Below are positions 44,079-52,234 of a stretch of 64,000 nt of DNA, one piece after another. A program made the translations under genes and the position numbers. The notes under the pieces are model-generated. The model did not search any database and was not told where the DNA came from. It saw only the letters and a list, made by a program, of their open reading frames with translations. The stretch comes from an uncultured Oscillospiraceae bacterium (GTDB taxonomy: Bacteria; Bacillota; Clostridia; Oscillospirales; Oscillospiraceae), in NCBI GenBank assembly GCA_934645175.1, contig CAKUDE010000004.1, positions 19,765-83,764 of the forward strand. The letters are read 5' to 3'. Numbering within the stretch: position 1 is the stretch's first letter; the number at the start of each line of letters is the position of its first letter.

Positions 44079-44887
44079 AAGATATTCTGACAGCACCGTG
44101 GATGGTGGAGATGATCCGCACCACGACGAATATGTATGACCACGGCTGGGACGAGCGCAACGGCGGCAATGTCAGCCTGCTGCTGGAGGAATCCCAAGTC
44201 AAGGATTATGTTATGGATGGCACCGTTTTGCGTGAAATTCCTACAGGCTTTTCCTGCCCGGTGCTGGACGGCAAATACTTCCTTGTCACCGGTACGGGCA
44301 AGTATTTCAAAAATGTGCAGTACGCACCGGAGGTCAATCTCGGCCTTGTACGGCTGACGGATGGCGGCAAAACGGCGCAGCTCCTCTGGGGCTTCACGGA
44401 CGGCGGCAAGTTTACCTCCGAGTTCCCCGCCCACATGATGAGCCACGCCGCACGGCTGAAAATCGATCCGCAGAACCATGTGGTCATGCACTGCCACCCG
44501 GCGAATCTGCTGGCTATGACCTATGTCCACACGCTGGACGAAAAGGCGTTCACACGCACCCTCTGGCAGATGTGCACCGAGTGTATCGTGGTCTTCCCGG
44601 ACGGCGTGAATGTGCTGCCGTGGATGCTCTGCGGCACGAATGAGATCGGTGAGGCTACGGCGGAAAAGATGAAAACCGCTCGCCTCGTCATCTGGTCACA
44701 ACACGGCATCTACGGCGCAGGCAAGAATCTGGACGAGACCTTCGGCCTCATTGAAACCGCAGAAAAGGCTGCTGAAATTTACATGAAAATCGCCCATCTG
44801 CCGCTTGTGAATACCATTACCGATGAACAGATGCACCAGCTGGAAGCCCATTTCGGCGTGAAGGCACGGGAAGGGTATCTGCAATAA
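44075..44887 (+). CDS. rhaD: Rhamnulose-1-phosphate aldolase
   Basis: This 270-residue class II aldolase cleaves rhamnulose-1-phosphate to dihydroxyacetone phosphate and lactaldehyde. GWDERNGGNVSLLL, FLVTGTGKYFKNV, the zinc-site VMHCHPANLLAMT and SQHGIYGAGKNLDE are family signatures. It is the last gene of the rhamnose operon, with GGAGG in the rhaA end. Two terminators follow. No gene for lactaldehyde reduction or for a rhamnose mutarotase is present here. Confidence 0.94.
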   Translation: MKDILTAPWMVEMIRTTTNMYDHGWDERNGGNVSLLLEESQVKDYVMDGTVLREIPTGFSCPVLDGKYFLVTGTGKYFKNVQYAPEVNLGLVRLTDGGKTAQLLWGFTDGGKFTSEFPAHMMSHAARLKIDPQNHVVMHCHPANLLAMTYVHTLDEKAFTRTLWQMCTECIVVFPDGVNVLPWMLCGTNEIGEATAEKMKTARLVIWSQHGIYGAGKNLDETFGLIETAEKAAEIYMKIAHLPLVNTITDEQMHQLEAHFGVKAREGYLQ

Positions 44888-44964
44888 TCCTGCTTGCGAA
44901 ATAATCTGCGCAGGACAGGTTTAAGAAGAATTTAGACTATTTCCGAGTCTCGTATGACAAATAA

Positions 44965-45003
44965 GCAAATCCGCCCCTGCGCAATACAGAGGCGGATTGC
45001 TTT
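44965..45003 (+). terminator. First rha operon terminator
   Basis: GCAAATCCGCC (44965-44975) pairs with GGCGGATTGC (44991-45000) with one bulge, inner CTG/CAG, followed by TTTGG. Confidence 0.7.
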
Positions 45004-45025
45004 GGTACAACCAATACAAAATACA

Positions 45026-45068
45026 AAAAGCGCCGTCTCGGAATCACTTCCAAGACGGCGCTTTTCTG
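45026..45068. terminator. Second rha operon terminator
   Basis: AAAAGCGCCGTCT (45026-45038) pairs perfectly with AGACGGCGCTTTT (45053-45065). A and T runs on the two sides make it bidirectional. Confidence 0.88.
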
Positions 45069-45253
45069 TTGTGGATCAGAGCGAACATTTCACGGCGAAA
45101 CCGCCGCTGAAGAAATAGGTGTTCGTCCAATACCTGTTTGGCAAAGCCGTCAAATAGTCTACGAGCCTGAACCGTTGCATTTTACAAGGGGTTAAGTTTC
45201 GCCGTGTGACGGGTTTGTGTTGAGCTTCCGGGTGAAAATCGAGGACAAAAAAA

Positions 45254-45282
45254 TTTATCAAATGGCTTTCCTACTATATAAT
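45254..45282 (+). promoter_or_regulatory. Candidate promoter of the recombinase cassette
   Basis: TTTATC (45254-45259), 17-base spacer, TATAAT (45277-45282). Confidence 0.55.
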
Positions 45283-45289
45283 GCAAGGG

Positions 45290-45321
45290 GTCGGGGCTTC
45301 TGAGGAGCCTTGACTTTTTTT
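45290..45321 (+). terminator. Terminator-like hairpin in the recombinase leader
   Basis: A 9-bp stem with two G-T wobbles (45290-45298 with 45306-45314), 7-base loop, followed by seven T. It starts about 8 bases after the -10 box. Confidence 0.7.
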
Positions 45322-45358
45322 CGTTTCAGAGCAATACATAGAGCCGGAGGTGATCAAA

Positions 45359-45754
45359 ATGGATCAAAATCAAATCGAGCTCCTGACCTTCCTTCATGAC
45401 CACGGAATCGGCTATGAAAAGATCGCTGCCATGCTGGAAGTTTCAACGATTACTGTCCGGCGCGCTTGTGCCAAAGTCGAGAAGGAACGGGAACTTACGG
45501 ATTCACAGTACCCCGTCTGTAAGGAGTGTGGAAAGAAAATCATTTATGAGCGCAAAACAAGACCTCGGATTTTCTGCTGCAGGAAGTGTAATCAGTCCTG
45601 GTGGAACAAGCGGCGCTACACATCTGGCAGAGCCAGTGACGATGCGCGGCAGTGCCCTGTCTGCAAGCAGACATTTGTGGTGAATAAGAACTCGCCGCAG
45701 AAATACTGTTCTCAGGAGTGCTATCGGAAGGGCAGGTACGGTAACTATGAATGA
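45359..45754 (+). CDS. HTH and Cys4 zinc-finger protein of the recombinase cassette
   Basis: This 131-residue protein has an N-terminal helix-turn-helix (HGIGYEKIAAMLEVSTITVRR, of which GYEKIAAMLEVSTITVR is the core) and two CxxC...CxxC zinc-binding units (CKECGKK...CCRKCN and CPVCKQT...YCSQEC). The architecture repeats that of the C-terminal extension of the recombinase two genes downstream. It is probably a DNA-binding partner, such as a directionality or regulatory factor (inference). GGAGG precedes the ATG at 45359; the next gene overlaps by 8 bases. Confidence 0.75.
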   Translation: MDQNQIELLTFLHDHGIGYEKIAAMLEVSTITVRRACAKVEKERELTDSQYPVCKECGKKIIYERKTRPRIFCCRKCNQSWWNKRRYTSGRASDDARQCPVCKQTFVVNKNSPQKYCSQECYRKGRYGNYE

Positions 45755-45941
45755 AGAAACGGCAAGGCGGGAGATGGACTACAGAATCGGCGAAAACATT
45801 CTTTTGCACATGGCGCTGAACGGACTCCTTACGGAGAAAGAGTATGAGAAACTGCGCAATGAACTTCTGGACATCTATCAACCCGTCGTGGGAGAATTGG
45901 AGCGTGGGTTGTTATGCCAAAGAAGAAAGTCACTCAAGTAG
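45747..45941 (+). CDS. Small SHOCT-like protein of the recombinase cassette
   Basis: This 64-residue helical protein contains ALNGLLTEKEYEKLRNELL, a pattern like the SHOCT oligomerisation motif, and a basic tail. It overlaps the upstream HTH gene by 8 bases and the recombinase gene by 28 bases, so the three are translationally coupled. Such small proteins are common before serine recombinases in Clostridia elements; the role is unknown. Confidence 0.65.
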   Translation: MNEETARREMDYRIGENILLHMALNGLLTEKEYEKLRNELLDIYQPVVGELERGLLCQRRKSLK

Positions 45942-47695
45942 AGTTCGTTCCTGCGCTTACAGCCAATGCGGATGCCGGACCGCAGAAACGCAAGGTTGCC
46001 GCCTACGCCCGTGTATCCACGAGTTCCGAGGAGCAGGAAACGAGTCTTTTCGCTCAGCGGGAGTACTACGAGGATCTCATCAGAAACAATGCTGCCTGGG
46101 AGTTTGCCGGCATCTACTATGATGACGGATTGTCCGGTCTGTCCTACAGGAACCGCGATGGCTTCAACCGCATGATCTCCGATGCCCTCGACGGGAAAAT
46201 CGATCTCATCATTACAAAGTCAATCTCCCGCTTTGCACGAAATACCGTTGATACTCTGGTCACGATCAGAAAACTGAAGGATGCGGGAATAGAGGTATAC
46301 TTTGAGAAGGAGCACATCCATACGCTTGACACTGCTGGTGAATTCCTGATTACGCTTATGAGCAGCCTTGCCCAGGAGGAAAGCCGCAGCATCTCAGAAA
46401 ATGTTACATGGGGACAGCGCAAACGGTTCTCTGACGGCAAATACTCCGCTCCGTATTCCCGCTTCCTTGGATATGACCGTGGAAAGGACGGTTATCCGGC
46501 AGTCAACAAAAAGGAGGCACAGATCGTTAAGTTGATCTATCGCCTGTGGCTGCTTGGCGAAAGTGACGGTGCTATCTGCGGCTACCTTGAGCGACATCAG
46601 ATCCCTGCACCGGGTGGAAGAGAGCAATGGAGCGGGACAACGGTCATGAGTATTCTCACAAACGAGAAATACAAGGGGGATGCACTACTTCAAAAGTCAT
46701 TTACGGTGGATTTCCTCAACAAACGAAAGAAAAAGAACGAGGGCGAAGTTACACAGTATTATGTTGAAGATGGGCACGAGGCCATCGTATCCTCCATTGT
46801 GTTCGATATGGTGCAGGAAGAAATCCGGCGTCGCACTGCGCTGTGCCGGAGATACAGCTGTACATCTCCGCTCTCCGCTAGGATCATTTGCGGTATGTGC
46901 GGAGCGTTTTACGGTGCAAAGACCGCACATACCCACGGTAAGTATGAGTATGCGTTCTGGAGGTGCTCCAATTTCTATGACGGCGGGAAACACGCTCCGA
47001 CCGTAAAGCATGAGATTGTACAGGTTGCCTGCCGTGTGGCTATTGAGGAAGTGATCGCGGCACGTCCGCAAATCATCAAGCGCTGCGCTAACCTTCTGTT
47101 GCACCTGCATGGAGGAAAGATCACCCAAGGAGTGATTGAGGAATTCTTGGAGATGGATCAAACACTATGGGAGGATGAGTGGCTTCTGCGCACATTGATT
47201 TCCCGTATCTATGTCATGCCGGACGGGCAGTTGAGGATATTTTTTATTGACGGCACGATCAGCCAATTTGATATGAACAGGCAGAAAAAATCCGTTCGTG
47301 AGAAAACTTTGCCTCCGATACCGCCGCTCCCTCCACGAAAGAATATGCAACTGCAGCCCCATGAACCGGGACAGAGACTCAGCGATGATATTCGGGAAGA
47401 GATCCGCTATCTGCGGCTTCGTGGAATCGGCTATAAGCGTATTGCCACAGAACTCGGTCTATCGTTAAATACCGTCAGAAGTTTTTGTGTTCGGCACGGG
47501 CTCGGAGGAAATCGGAATGCGGACGGGACCGTACAGCATCCCTGCCGCTACTGCGGCAAAGATGTGCTGCAAACGCCGCACAGACGGGAGAAATTCTACT
47601 GCTCGGACAAATGCCGCTGTTCTTACTTTTATGAGCAGAAGAAAAAGACAGCAGCCAAGGATGAGGGCGCCAGCGGTGAGCAGAAAGTGAAATAA
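45914..47695 (+). CDS. Large serine recombinase with C-terminal HTH and zinc finger
   Basis: This 593-residue integrase-type recombinase has the catalytic Ser in AAYARVSTSSEEQETS, the SISRFARNTVDTL motif, a recombinase domain (about 190-290) and a zinc ribbon (ARIICGMCGAFYG ... FWRCSNF). The coiled coil typical of large serine integrases is short or missing. Instead there is a C-terminal extension (about 480-593) with a helix-turn-helix (GYKRIATELGLSLNTVRSF) and a Cys-rich finger (CRYCGKD...FYCSDKCRC). It stands at the left end of the prophage-like element and reads into it. Confidence 0.9.
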   Translation: MPKKKVTQVEFVPALTANADAGPQKRKVAAYARVSTSSEEQETSLFAQREYYEDLIRNNAAWEFAGIYYDDGLSGLSYRNRDGFNRMISDALDGKIDLIITKSISRFARNTVDTLVTIRKLKDAGIEVYFEKEHIHTLDTAGEFLITLMSSLAQEESRSISENVTWGQRKRFSDGKYSAPYSRFLGYDRGKDGYPAVNKKEAQIVKLIYRLWLLGESDGAICGYLERHQIPAPGGREQWSGTTVMSILTNEKYKGDALLQKSFTVDFLNKRKKKNEGEVTQYYVEDGHEAIVSSIVFDMVQEEIRRRTALCRRYSCTSPLSARIICGMCGAFYGAKTAHTHGKYEYAFWRCSNFYDGGKHAPTVKHEIVQVACRVAIEEVIAARPQIIKRCANLLLHLHGGKITQGVIEEFLEMDQTLWEDEWLLRTLISRIYVMPDGQLRIFFIDGTISQFDMNRQKKSVREKTLPPIPPLPPRKNMQLQPHEPGQRLSDDIREEIRYLRLRGIGYKRIATELGLSLNTVRSFCVRHGLGGNRNADGTVQHPCRYCGKDVLQTPHRREKFYCSDKCRCSYFYEQKKKTAAKDEGASGEQKVK

Positions 47696-47715
47696 CCGTT
47701 TTCTCTAATGGGGCG

Positions 47716-47742
47716 CAACCTGTCGGAGGTTCCGACAGGTTG
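47716..47742 (+). terminator. Hairpin after the recombinase gene
   Basis: A perfect 12-bp stem (CAACCTGTCGGA and TCCGACAGGTTG) with a 3-base loop. No T tract follows. Confidence 0.6.
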
Positions 47743-47784
47743 AAGTGATTGGCTTTATGGCGGTGCCCCTATTTGAAAGACAAA

Positions 47785-47830
47785 GGCTTCCGAAGCAGAT
47801 GCCGTCGATTGCGGCGCAGCTTCGGAAGCC
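47785..47830 (-). terminator. Terminator of the leftward lysogeny/defence operon
   Basis: GGCTTCCGAAGC and GCTTCGGAAGCC pair perfectly over 12 bp around an inner TGCCG/CGGCGCA stem. On the minus strand TTTGTCTTT follows. Confidence 0.82.
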
Positions 47831-47839
47831 CGGTTATGT

Positions 47840-50467
47840 TTATAGCAATGTGCCGGTGATGGTCGGCGTCGACTCCAGTGATTCCTCCAGGATATGTGTG
47901 CTCATGATACGGCTTCCGGCGTACATAAGATATTTTACGCCGCTTGCGACAGCCATTTCTTCGGCGGCTGCCTGTTTTGCCTTTACCACGGTGTCATCGA
48001 TCTTGTTGTCTCCCTTGACCTCAATAAGCTGATAGGAGCCGTCTGCCATCTTTGCAAGGAAGTCGGGATAGTACTGGCGGATTCTGCCGGACTCCGGGTC
48101 GTAGTAATGGACAGAGAGATCGCCCTGGTTGGAGGTGAACATACCCGTGAAATACACCTCTGCGACCTTGCCACTCGTGATGTACTGCATGAAGCATTCC
48201 TTCTCCGGCTTTGAGTCGAAGCAATAGGTGTCGGCGTGGAAGCTCTTTGCGATTTCTTCGGGTTTAAAGCCGGGATAATGGTTTGTAAGCACAAGGTCGT
48301 CTTTTGCGGAGAACTCATAGTATCCGGCATCCTTCGGCTCGTGCAGCAGTACCAGTTCTTTGTCCTCAGTTTTCAGTTCCGAAGTGACATCAAACAGTGC
48401 ATGGAATACGGCCGGGATAATATAGTCATCCAAAACGGCGTTATAGCGGTTGACCGCCTCAAGAACCGCATCGATTCCGTCAACGGATTCCCGGAGAATT
48501 CTGGCGGCGAGAATGCAGGAGATATTCAGATAGCGGGCCACTTCTCCGGCAAGGGAAAACTCGCTGTAACGCATATTGTCCTTGAGATGGTCGATATTCT
48601 TCTCCTTGACAGTGGTGTCACGGGCAAGGCTGTCCCGCTCGTACATGATGCTGGCATACTTGGAGAGGTCTGCGTCCGCCAGTTTGAAATCTACCGGCTC
48701 GGAGTATTCCTTTTCATGGAGCGTATACTCGTGCCATACCCGCTTGAGCGTGATCGTCCTCGGAGGAGGAAGCACCCGTACCTGGTATTTGTGCCGGTCA
48801 TCATTGGATGGATTCTTGATGTCTTTGATTTCCATATTGAAGTTCTTGTGGAGCTCGTCATCCAAAGTGTCGTAGTTCTCTTTGGAGAGAAATACGGTGG
48901 CAGTCAAGCGCTCGTCTGTGATTGCACGGAGACAGCGCATCGTAGCCTGGAGAACGAATATTTTCGACTTCGGACTGCGGAAAAGTGCCACGCCGAAGAG
49001 AGAACGGCAGTTCCAGCCTTCCTTGCCTTTCTCGACCAGGATAATAAACTGCTTTTCGTTTCCTTCCGAACCGGGGACATCGAGATTATTGAAATCTCTG
49101 ATGTCATCGTTTTTCGTGTACTTTGCATCGCCGACATTCAGCAGAATCTTTGAAGCAGAAATGCCGAGGTCTGCCAGAATCTTCTCCAGAACCGGTTTGA
49201 CTTCCGTTGCCGCCTCTTCTACGCCGGAAGCATAGATTGCGAGTTTCGGATTCAGTCCTTCGTAGGTCTTCCCACCGTACCGTTCCCAGAAGGTTCTCAC
49301 TACTGCGGTCAGGAACTCCTCGTTCTTGACATTTTCAAAGCCGATGGGATCAGCGTCTTTCAGGAAGCCGTTCCAGATGGATTCACGCAAGCCGTATGCG
49401 TAGACGACCTCCGGCAGAAGCTGGTTCTTGACATACGGCGTACCGGTATAGTTATAGCAGGCCACAATGGAGGTGTTTTCCGCAAGCAGATTGATGGTGT
49501 CGCGCAGGCTGGTCTTATTGGCACCGCTCGACCGAATCTGTTTTTCCAGATCTGCACCGAAAAGGTGGTGTGCCTCATCGACATAGACGCCGAGCTGCGG
49601 CAGACGGCAGAGCTTCTTGAAACGCTGGTTGTCCATCAGCGTGGTGTCGTCCCACGCATCGTCATCATCGCTGTCCGTACCGTATACGGCAGAAAGCAGC
49701 GAACCGGTGCCGGCAAAGAGCGTCTCCGTAGGCGTGGATTCCTTGCGCTTTTTCTTTACGATGATCTTCTGCGTATTGGAAATAATAATATTGAAATCCG
49801 AGTCATCAATAGTGTGCAGAATCGTTCCGGCCTCGTCAAGAAAGTGAAATTTGATGTTGGAATCGAGCACACGGGCATACTCCGGCGGCACGACCTTCGT
49901 TTTGTCAAAGGTCATGATCTCACGGAGTGACTGGAGGACGGTCTTATCCGGTGCGAAGACCAGCGCATTGTGACAGAAACGCTTGTCCCTCGGATACTTT
50001 TTTGCAAGCAGGAATTCATAGAAGATGCAGGTGGCCATGAGGATGGTTTTGCCAAGTCCCATCGTGAGTGCGTAAATATAGTTCGGATAGCTCTCACGGT
50101 ACTTCTTCATCTGCTTGAAGAGCGTGTCGGTCTGCTTTTCGGTCAGATCAACACCGAGCCGAATCTGACCACCCTTATCCACGGAATAGTAGGACGCATC
50201 GGAGAAGCGATCTCGTCTGTGACGCCAGTCATCAAACATCTCATAGACCTGCTTGTTATTCATGAATTCCTTCACAAAAACATACATCTCCAATGCCTCA
50301 AACTGCGGCTTCCGCAGGAAGGCATGGGGATTCTCCTCGCCGTCGTTGTAAGCGAGGAACTTCCTCGTGAGGTCATTATAACGGGAGCGAATTTTTCCAC
50401 GGTTCGTAGAGTAGTAATACCACAGCTGCTCGTTGAAGGAAAAATTCGGATCAAATCCTGCAGGCAT
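47840..50467 (-). CDS. Type III restriction enzyme, Res subunit
   Basis: This 875-residue subunit would translocate on or switch along DNA and cut when two unmethylated sites are met. It carries a superfamily 2 helicase core: Walker A ALTMGLGKTILM, DEAH box YVDEAHHLFG, the SAT-equivalent YTGTPY and a motif VI region QATMRCLRAI. A C-terminal PD-(D/E)xK nuclease has PDFLAKMADGSYQLIEVKG. The start follows the mod stop directly, so mod and res are translationally coupled. Length and motif order match Res of type III systems (EcoP15I-like, but divergent). It is the last gene of a six-gene leftward run. Confidence 0.93.
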   Translation of the reverse strand: MPAGFDPNFSFNEQLWYYYSTNRGKIRSRYNDLTRKFLAYNDGEENPHAFLRKPQFEALEMYVFVKEFMNNKQVYEMFDDWRHRRDRFSDASYYSVDKGGQIRLGVDLTEKQTDTLFKQMKKYRESYPNYIYALTMGLGKTILMATCIFYEFLLAKKYPRDKRFCHNALVFAPDKTVLQSLREIMTFDKTKVVPPEYARVLDSNIKFHFLDEAGTILHTIDDSDFNIIISNTQKIIVKKKRKESTPTETLFAGTGSLLSAVYGTDSDDDDAWDDTTLMDNQRFKKLCRLPQLGVYVDEAHHLFGADLEKQIRSSGANKTSLRDTINLLAENTSIVACYNYTGTPYVKNQLLPEVVYAYGLRESIWNGFLKDADPIGFENVKNEEFLTAVVRTFWERYGGKTYEGLNPKLAIYASGVEEAATEVKPVLEKILADLGISASKILLNVGDAKYTKNDDIRDFNNLDVPGSEGNEKQFIILVEKGKEGWNCRSLFGVALFRSPKSKIFVLQATMRCLRAITDERLTATVFLSKENYDTLDDELHKNFNMEIKDIKNPSNDDRHKYQVRVLPPPRTITLKRVWHEYTLHEKEYSEPVDFKLADADLSKYASIMYERDSLARDTTVKEKNIDHLKDNMRYSEFSLAGEVARYLNISCILAARILRESVDGIDAVLEAVNRYNAVLDDYIIPAVFHALFDVTSELKTEDKELVLLHEPKDAGYYEFSAKDDLVLTNHYPGFKPEEIAKSFHADTYCFDSKPEKECFMQYITSGKVAEVYFTGMFTSNQGDLSVHYYDPESGRIRQYYPDFLAKMADGSYQLIEVKGDNKIDDTVVKAKQAAAEEMAVASGVKYLMYAGSRIMSTHILEESLESTPTITGTLL

Positions 50468-52213
50468 TTAACGCACCTCCAATTCCAGCGACTCGGAGAG
50501 CAGGTCGGTGATTTTGACTTTGATGGTGCCGGAACCTTCTGGAATATCATAGATACCCTTTACCAGTTCACTCTTGCCGGGGACATCAGTCACGGCGGGC
50601 TGCATGACTACGCCGTCGTAGTTCCAGTCGATCATAACGGAATCGACCAGCTGACGCCAGTCCTCTACGTACTCTTTCTGGAGGGAGAGCTTCTGCATCA
50701 GGTTCATCGGATAGAACGCACGGATGACCAGCTTGCCTCCCTCACGGACGATTTCAGCCTCGGAATCGCGCTTCAGCTGAAGGTCGGCTTTATCGCGGAG
50801 AATATCCATGATCTGGATGTCCACCTTATAGTCCGTCAGTTCCTGTTCCATTGCACCCTTCAGGTCAGGCTCGTGTCCCATGCAGACGATGGTGATGCGC
50901 TCCACGGGCTGATTCGGGTTTTCCTCCTTGCGTTTCTCGTAGGTTTTATACGGAAGATTCGCAAGAAGCTCCTTCAAGTCTGCCTTGGTGGCAATGCGGT
51001 TGACGGGCATGATCTTCACCATTCTGCCGTCCAGTTCACCGTCCCAGACATCGCTCTGCGGGAACGGCTGGATCTCCAGTGCTGCGATCAGCAGGTCACG
51101 GGCCTCCACGGGGTTGCGGAAGAAGTCATAGTTGTTGACGTTATAGACCTCGAAACCGGTGTATTTCGTGTCATCGGCCGATCCTATACTGGTCTGGCTG
51201 CCTTCCAACTCTTTTGCCACAGAGAGCAGACGCTTGGTGGTAGTCTGGATCGCACCGAGGTTGATGTCTGCACCGATAAACCGCCTGCCCAGCTTCATAG
51301 CAACAGCCTGGGTTGTTCCACTACCCATGAAGCAGTCGAAAACAAGGTCACCTGGATTCGACGAAGCAAGAATCATGCGCTCGATTAGCCTTTCTGGCTT
51401 TTGTGTCGGGTAACCCACAGGTTCTACCTTATCCGCAGGTTGCAACATAGATATTCGCCAAACATCATCAATACGTTTTTCGTAGGACATCTTATACATC
51501 ACATTGCCGTTTTCGTCTCGTGCATTAATTGCTTTGCCATCCACAAATTTCCGCACGAGCTGTTTTACTGGTTCATCTCTTTTTTCGTACTGAGTATTAA
51601 ATGTATACCCAGCGCCCTTTGCGTACAGTAGTATTTTATCTGTTGTTCTCGGGAAACAAGCCGACTTCGGGGCCATTTTGTTGTAGTAATACCATGTGAT
51701 TTCATTTATGAAGCGGTCAGCCCCGAACAACTCATCCATAAGCAATTTGAGGTAATGCCCTTTATGCCAATCGCAATGCAAATAGATGCATCCATCATCT
51801 GAAAGTAGTTCCCTCAATAGAATTAGACGTTCATACATGAATTGAAGGTACTCATCATTAGTCCAAATATCGCCATACTGTTTTTCTTCAAATGAGGAAT
51901 TGTCTGTTTCAGTTTTTCCGATTCCTTTTATCTCGACCTTTTTCTTGTATTCAACCCTACTATCAAATGGAGGGTCTATGTAGATGAGGTTAACCTGACC
52001 CCGGTATGTTTTCAGCAGATGGCTCATAGCCTGGAGATTGTCACCCCAGAAAATCTTGTTGATCCAGCCGTTCTGCTCCTCGCCGTAGGACTCCCGCAGC
52101 TGTGCGGGGTAGTACTGCGTGGAGCGATAGGGACGCTTGCCCGTCCAGCGGAGCTCGGGGAACCCCTTTATCGTCGGCCTCTGTTCAAATTCAAAAGTAA
52201 GCTGCTCATCCAT
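50468..52213 (-). CDS. Type III DNA methyltransferase, Mod subunit
   Basis: This protein of about 581 residues methylates adenine in the recognition site and gives the system its specificity. It is a beta-class amino-methyltransferase with catalytic DPPF in LIYIDPPFDSR (about residue 81) preceding the SAM-binding FDCFMGSGTTQA (about residue 300). The ATG at 52213 is preferred (GGAGG 11 bases upstream); an ATG six codons earlier would itself contain the ribosome binding site. The segment coding for residues about 78-265 is markedly more AT-rich than the rest (counted 60-base blocks are 35-43% GC against up to 67% upstream of it), suggesting exchange of the specificity region. Confidence 0.92.
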   Translation of the reverse strand: MDEQLTFEFEQRPTIKGFPELRWTGKRPYRSTQYYPAQLRESYGEEQNGWINKIFWGDNLQAMSHLLKTYRGQVNLIYIDPPFDSRVEYKKKVEIKGIGKTETDNSSFEEKQYGDIWTNDEYLQFMYERLILLRELLSDDGCIYLHCDWHKGHYLKLLMDELFGADRFINEITWYYYNKMAPKSACFPRTTDKILLYAKGAGYTFNTQYEKRDEPVKQLVRKFVDGKAINARDENGNVMYKMSYEKRIDDVWRISMLQPADKVEPVGYPTQKPERLIERMILASSNPGDLVFDCFMGSGTTQAVAMKLGRRFIGADINLGAIQTTTKRLLSVAKELEGSQTSIGSADDTKYTGFEVYNVNNYDFFRNPVEARDLLIAALEIQPFPQSDVWDGELDGRMVKIMPVNRIATKADLKELLANLPYKTYEKRKEENPNQPVERITIVCMGHEPDLKGAMEQELTDYKVDIQIMDILRDKADLQLKRDSEAEIVREGGKLVIRAFYPMNLMQKLSLQKEYVEDWRQLVDSVMIDWNYDGVVMQPAVTDVPGKSELVKGIYDIPEGSGTIKVKITDLLSESLELEVR

Positions 52214-52234
52214 TGTTATCAAATCCTCCATCGG

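Larger units (their letters stand above)
44888..45358. other. Junction between rhamnose operon and prophage-like element
   Basis: No gene. It contains two terminators of the rha operon, a promoter at 45254-45282 and a third terminator-like hairpin before the recombinase cassette. If the recombinase integrates the element, an attachment site is expected here, but no core duplication can be checked within the window. Confidence 0.55.

Noticed and set aside
44888..45358. Attachment site of the prophage-like element
   Set aside because: Expected here because the recombinase cassette starts at 45359, but the right end of the element is outside the window, so no core duplication can be shown.
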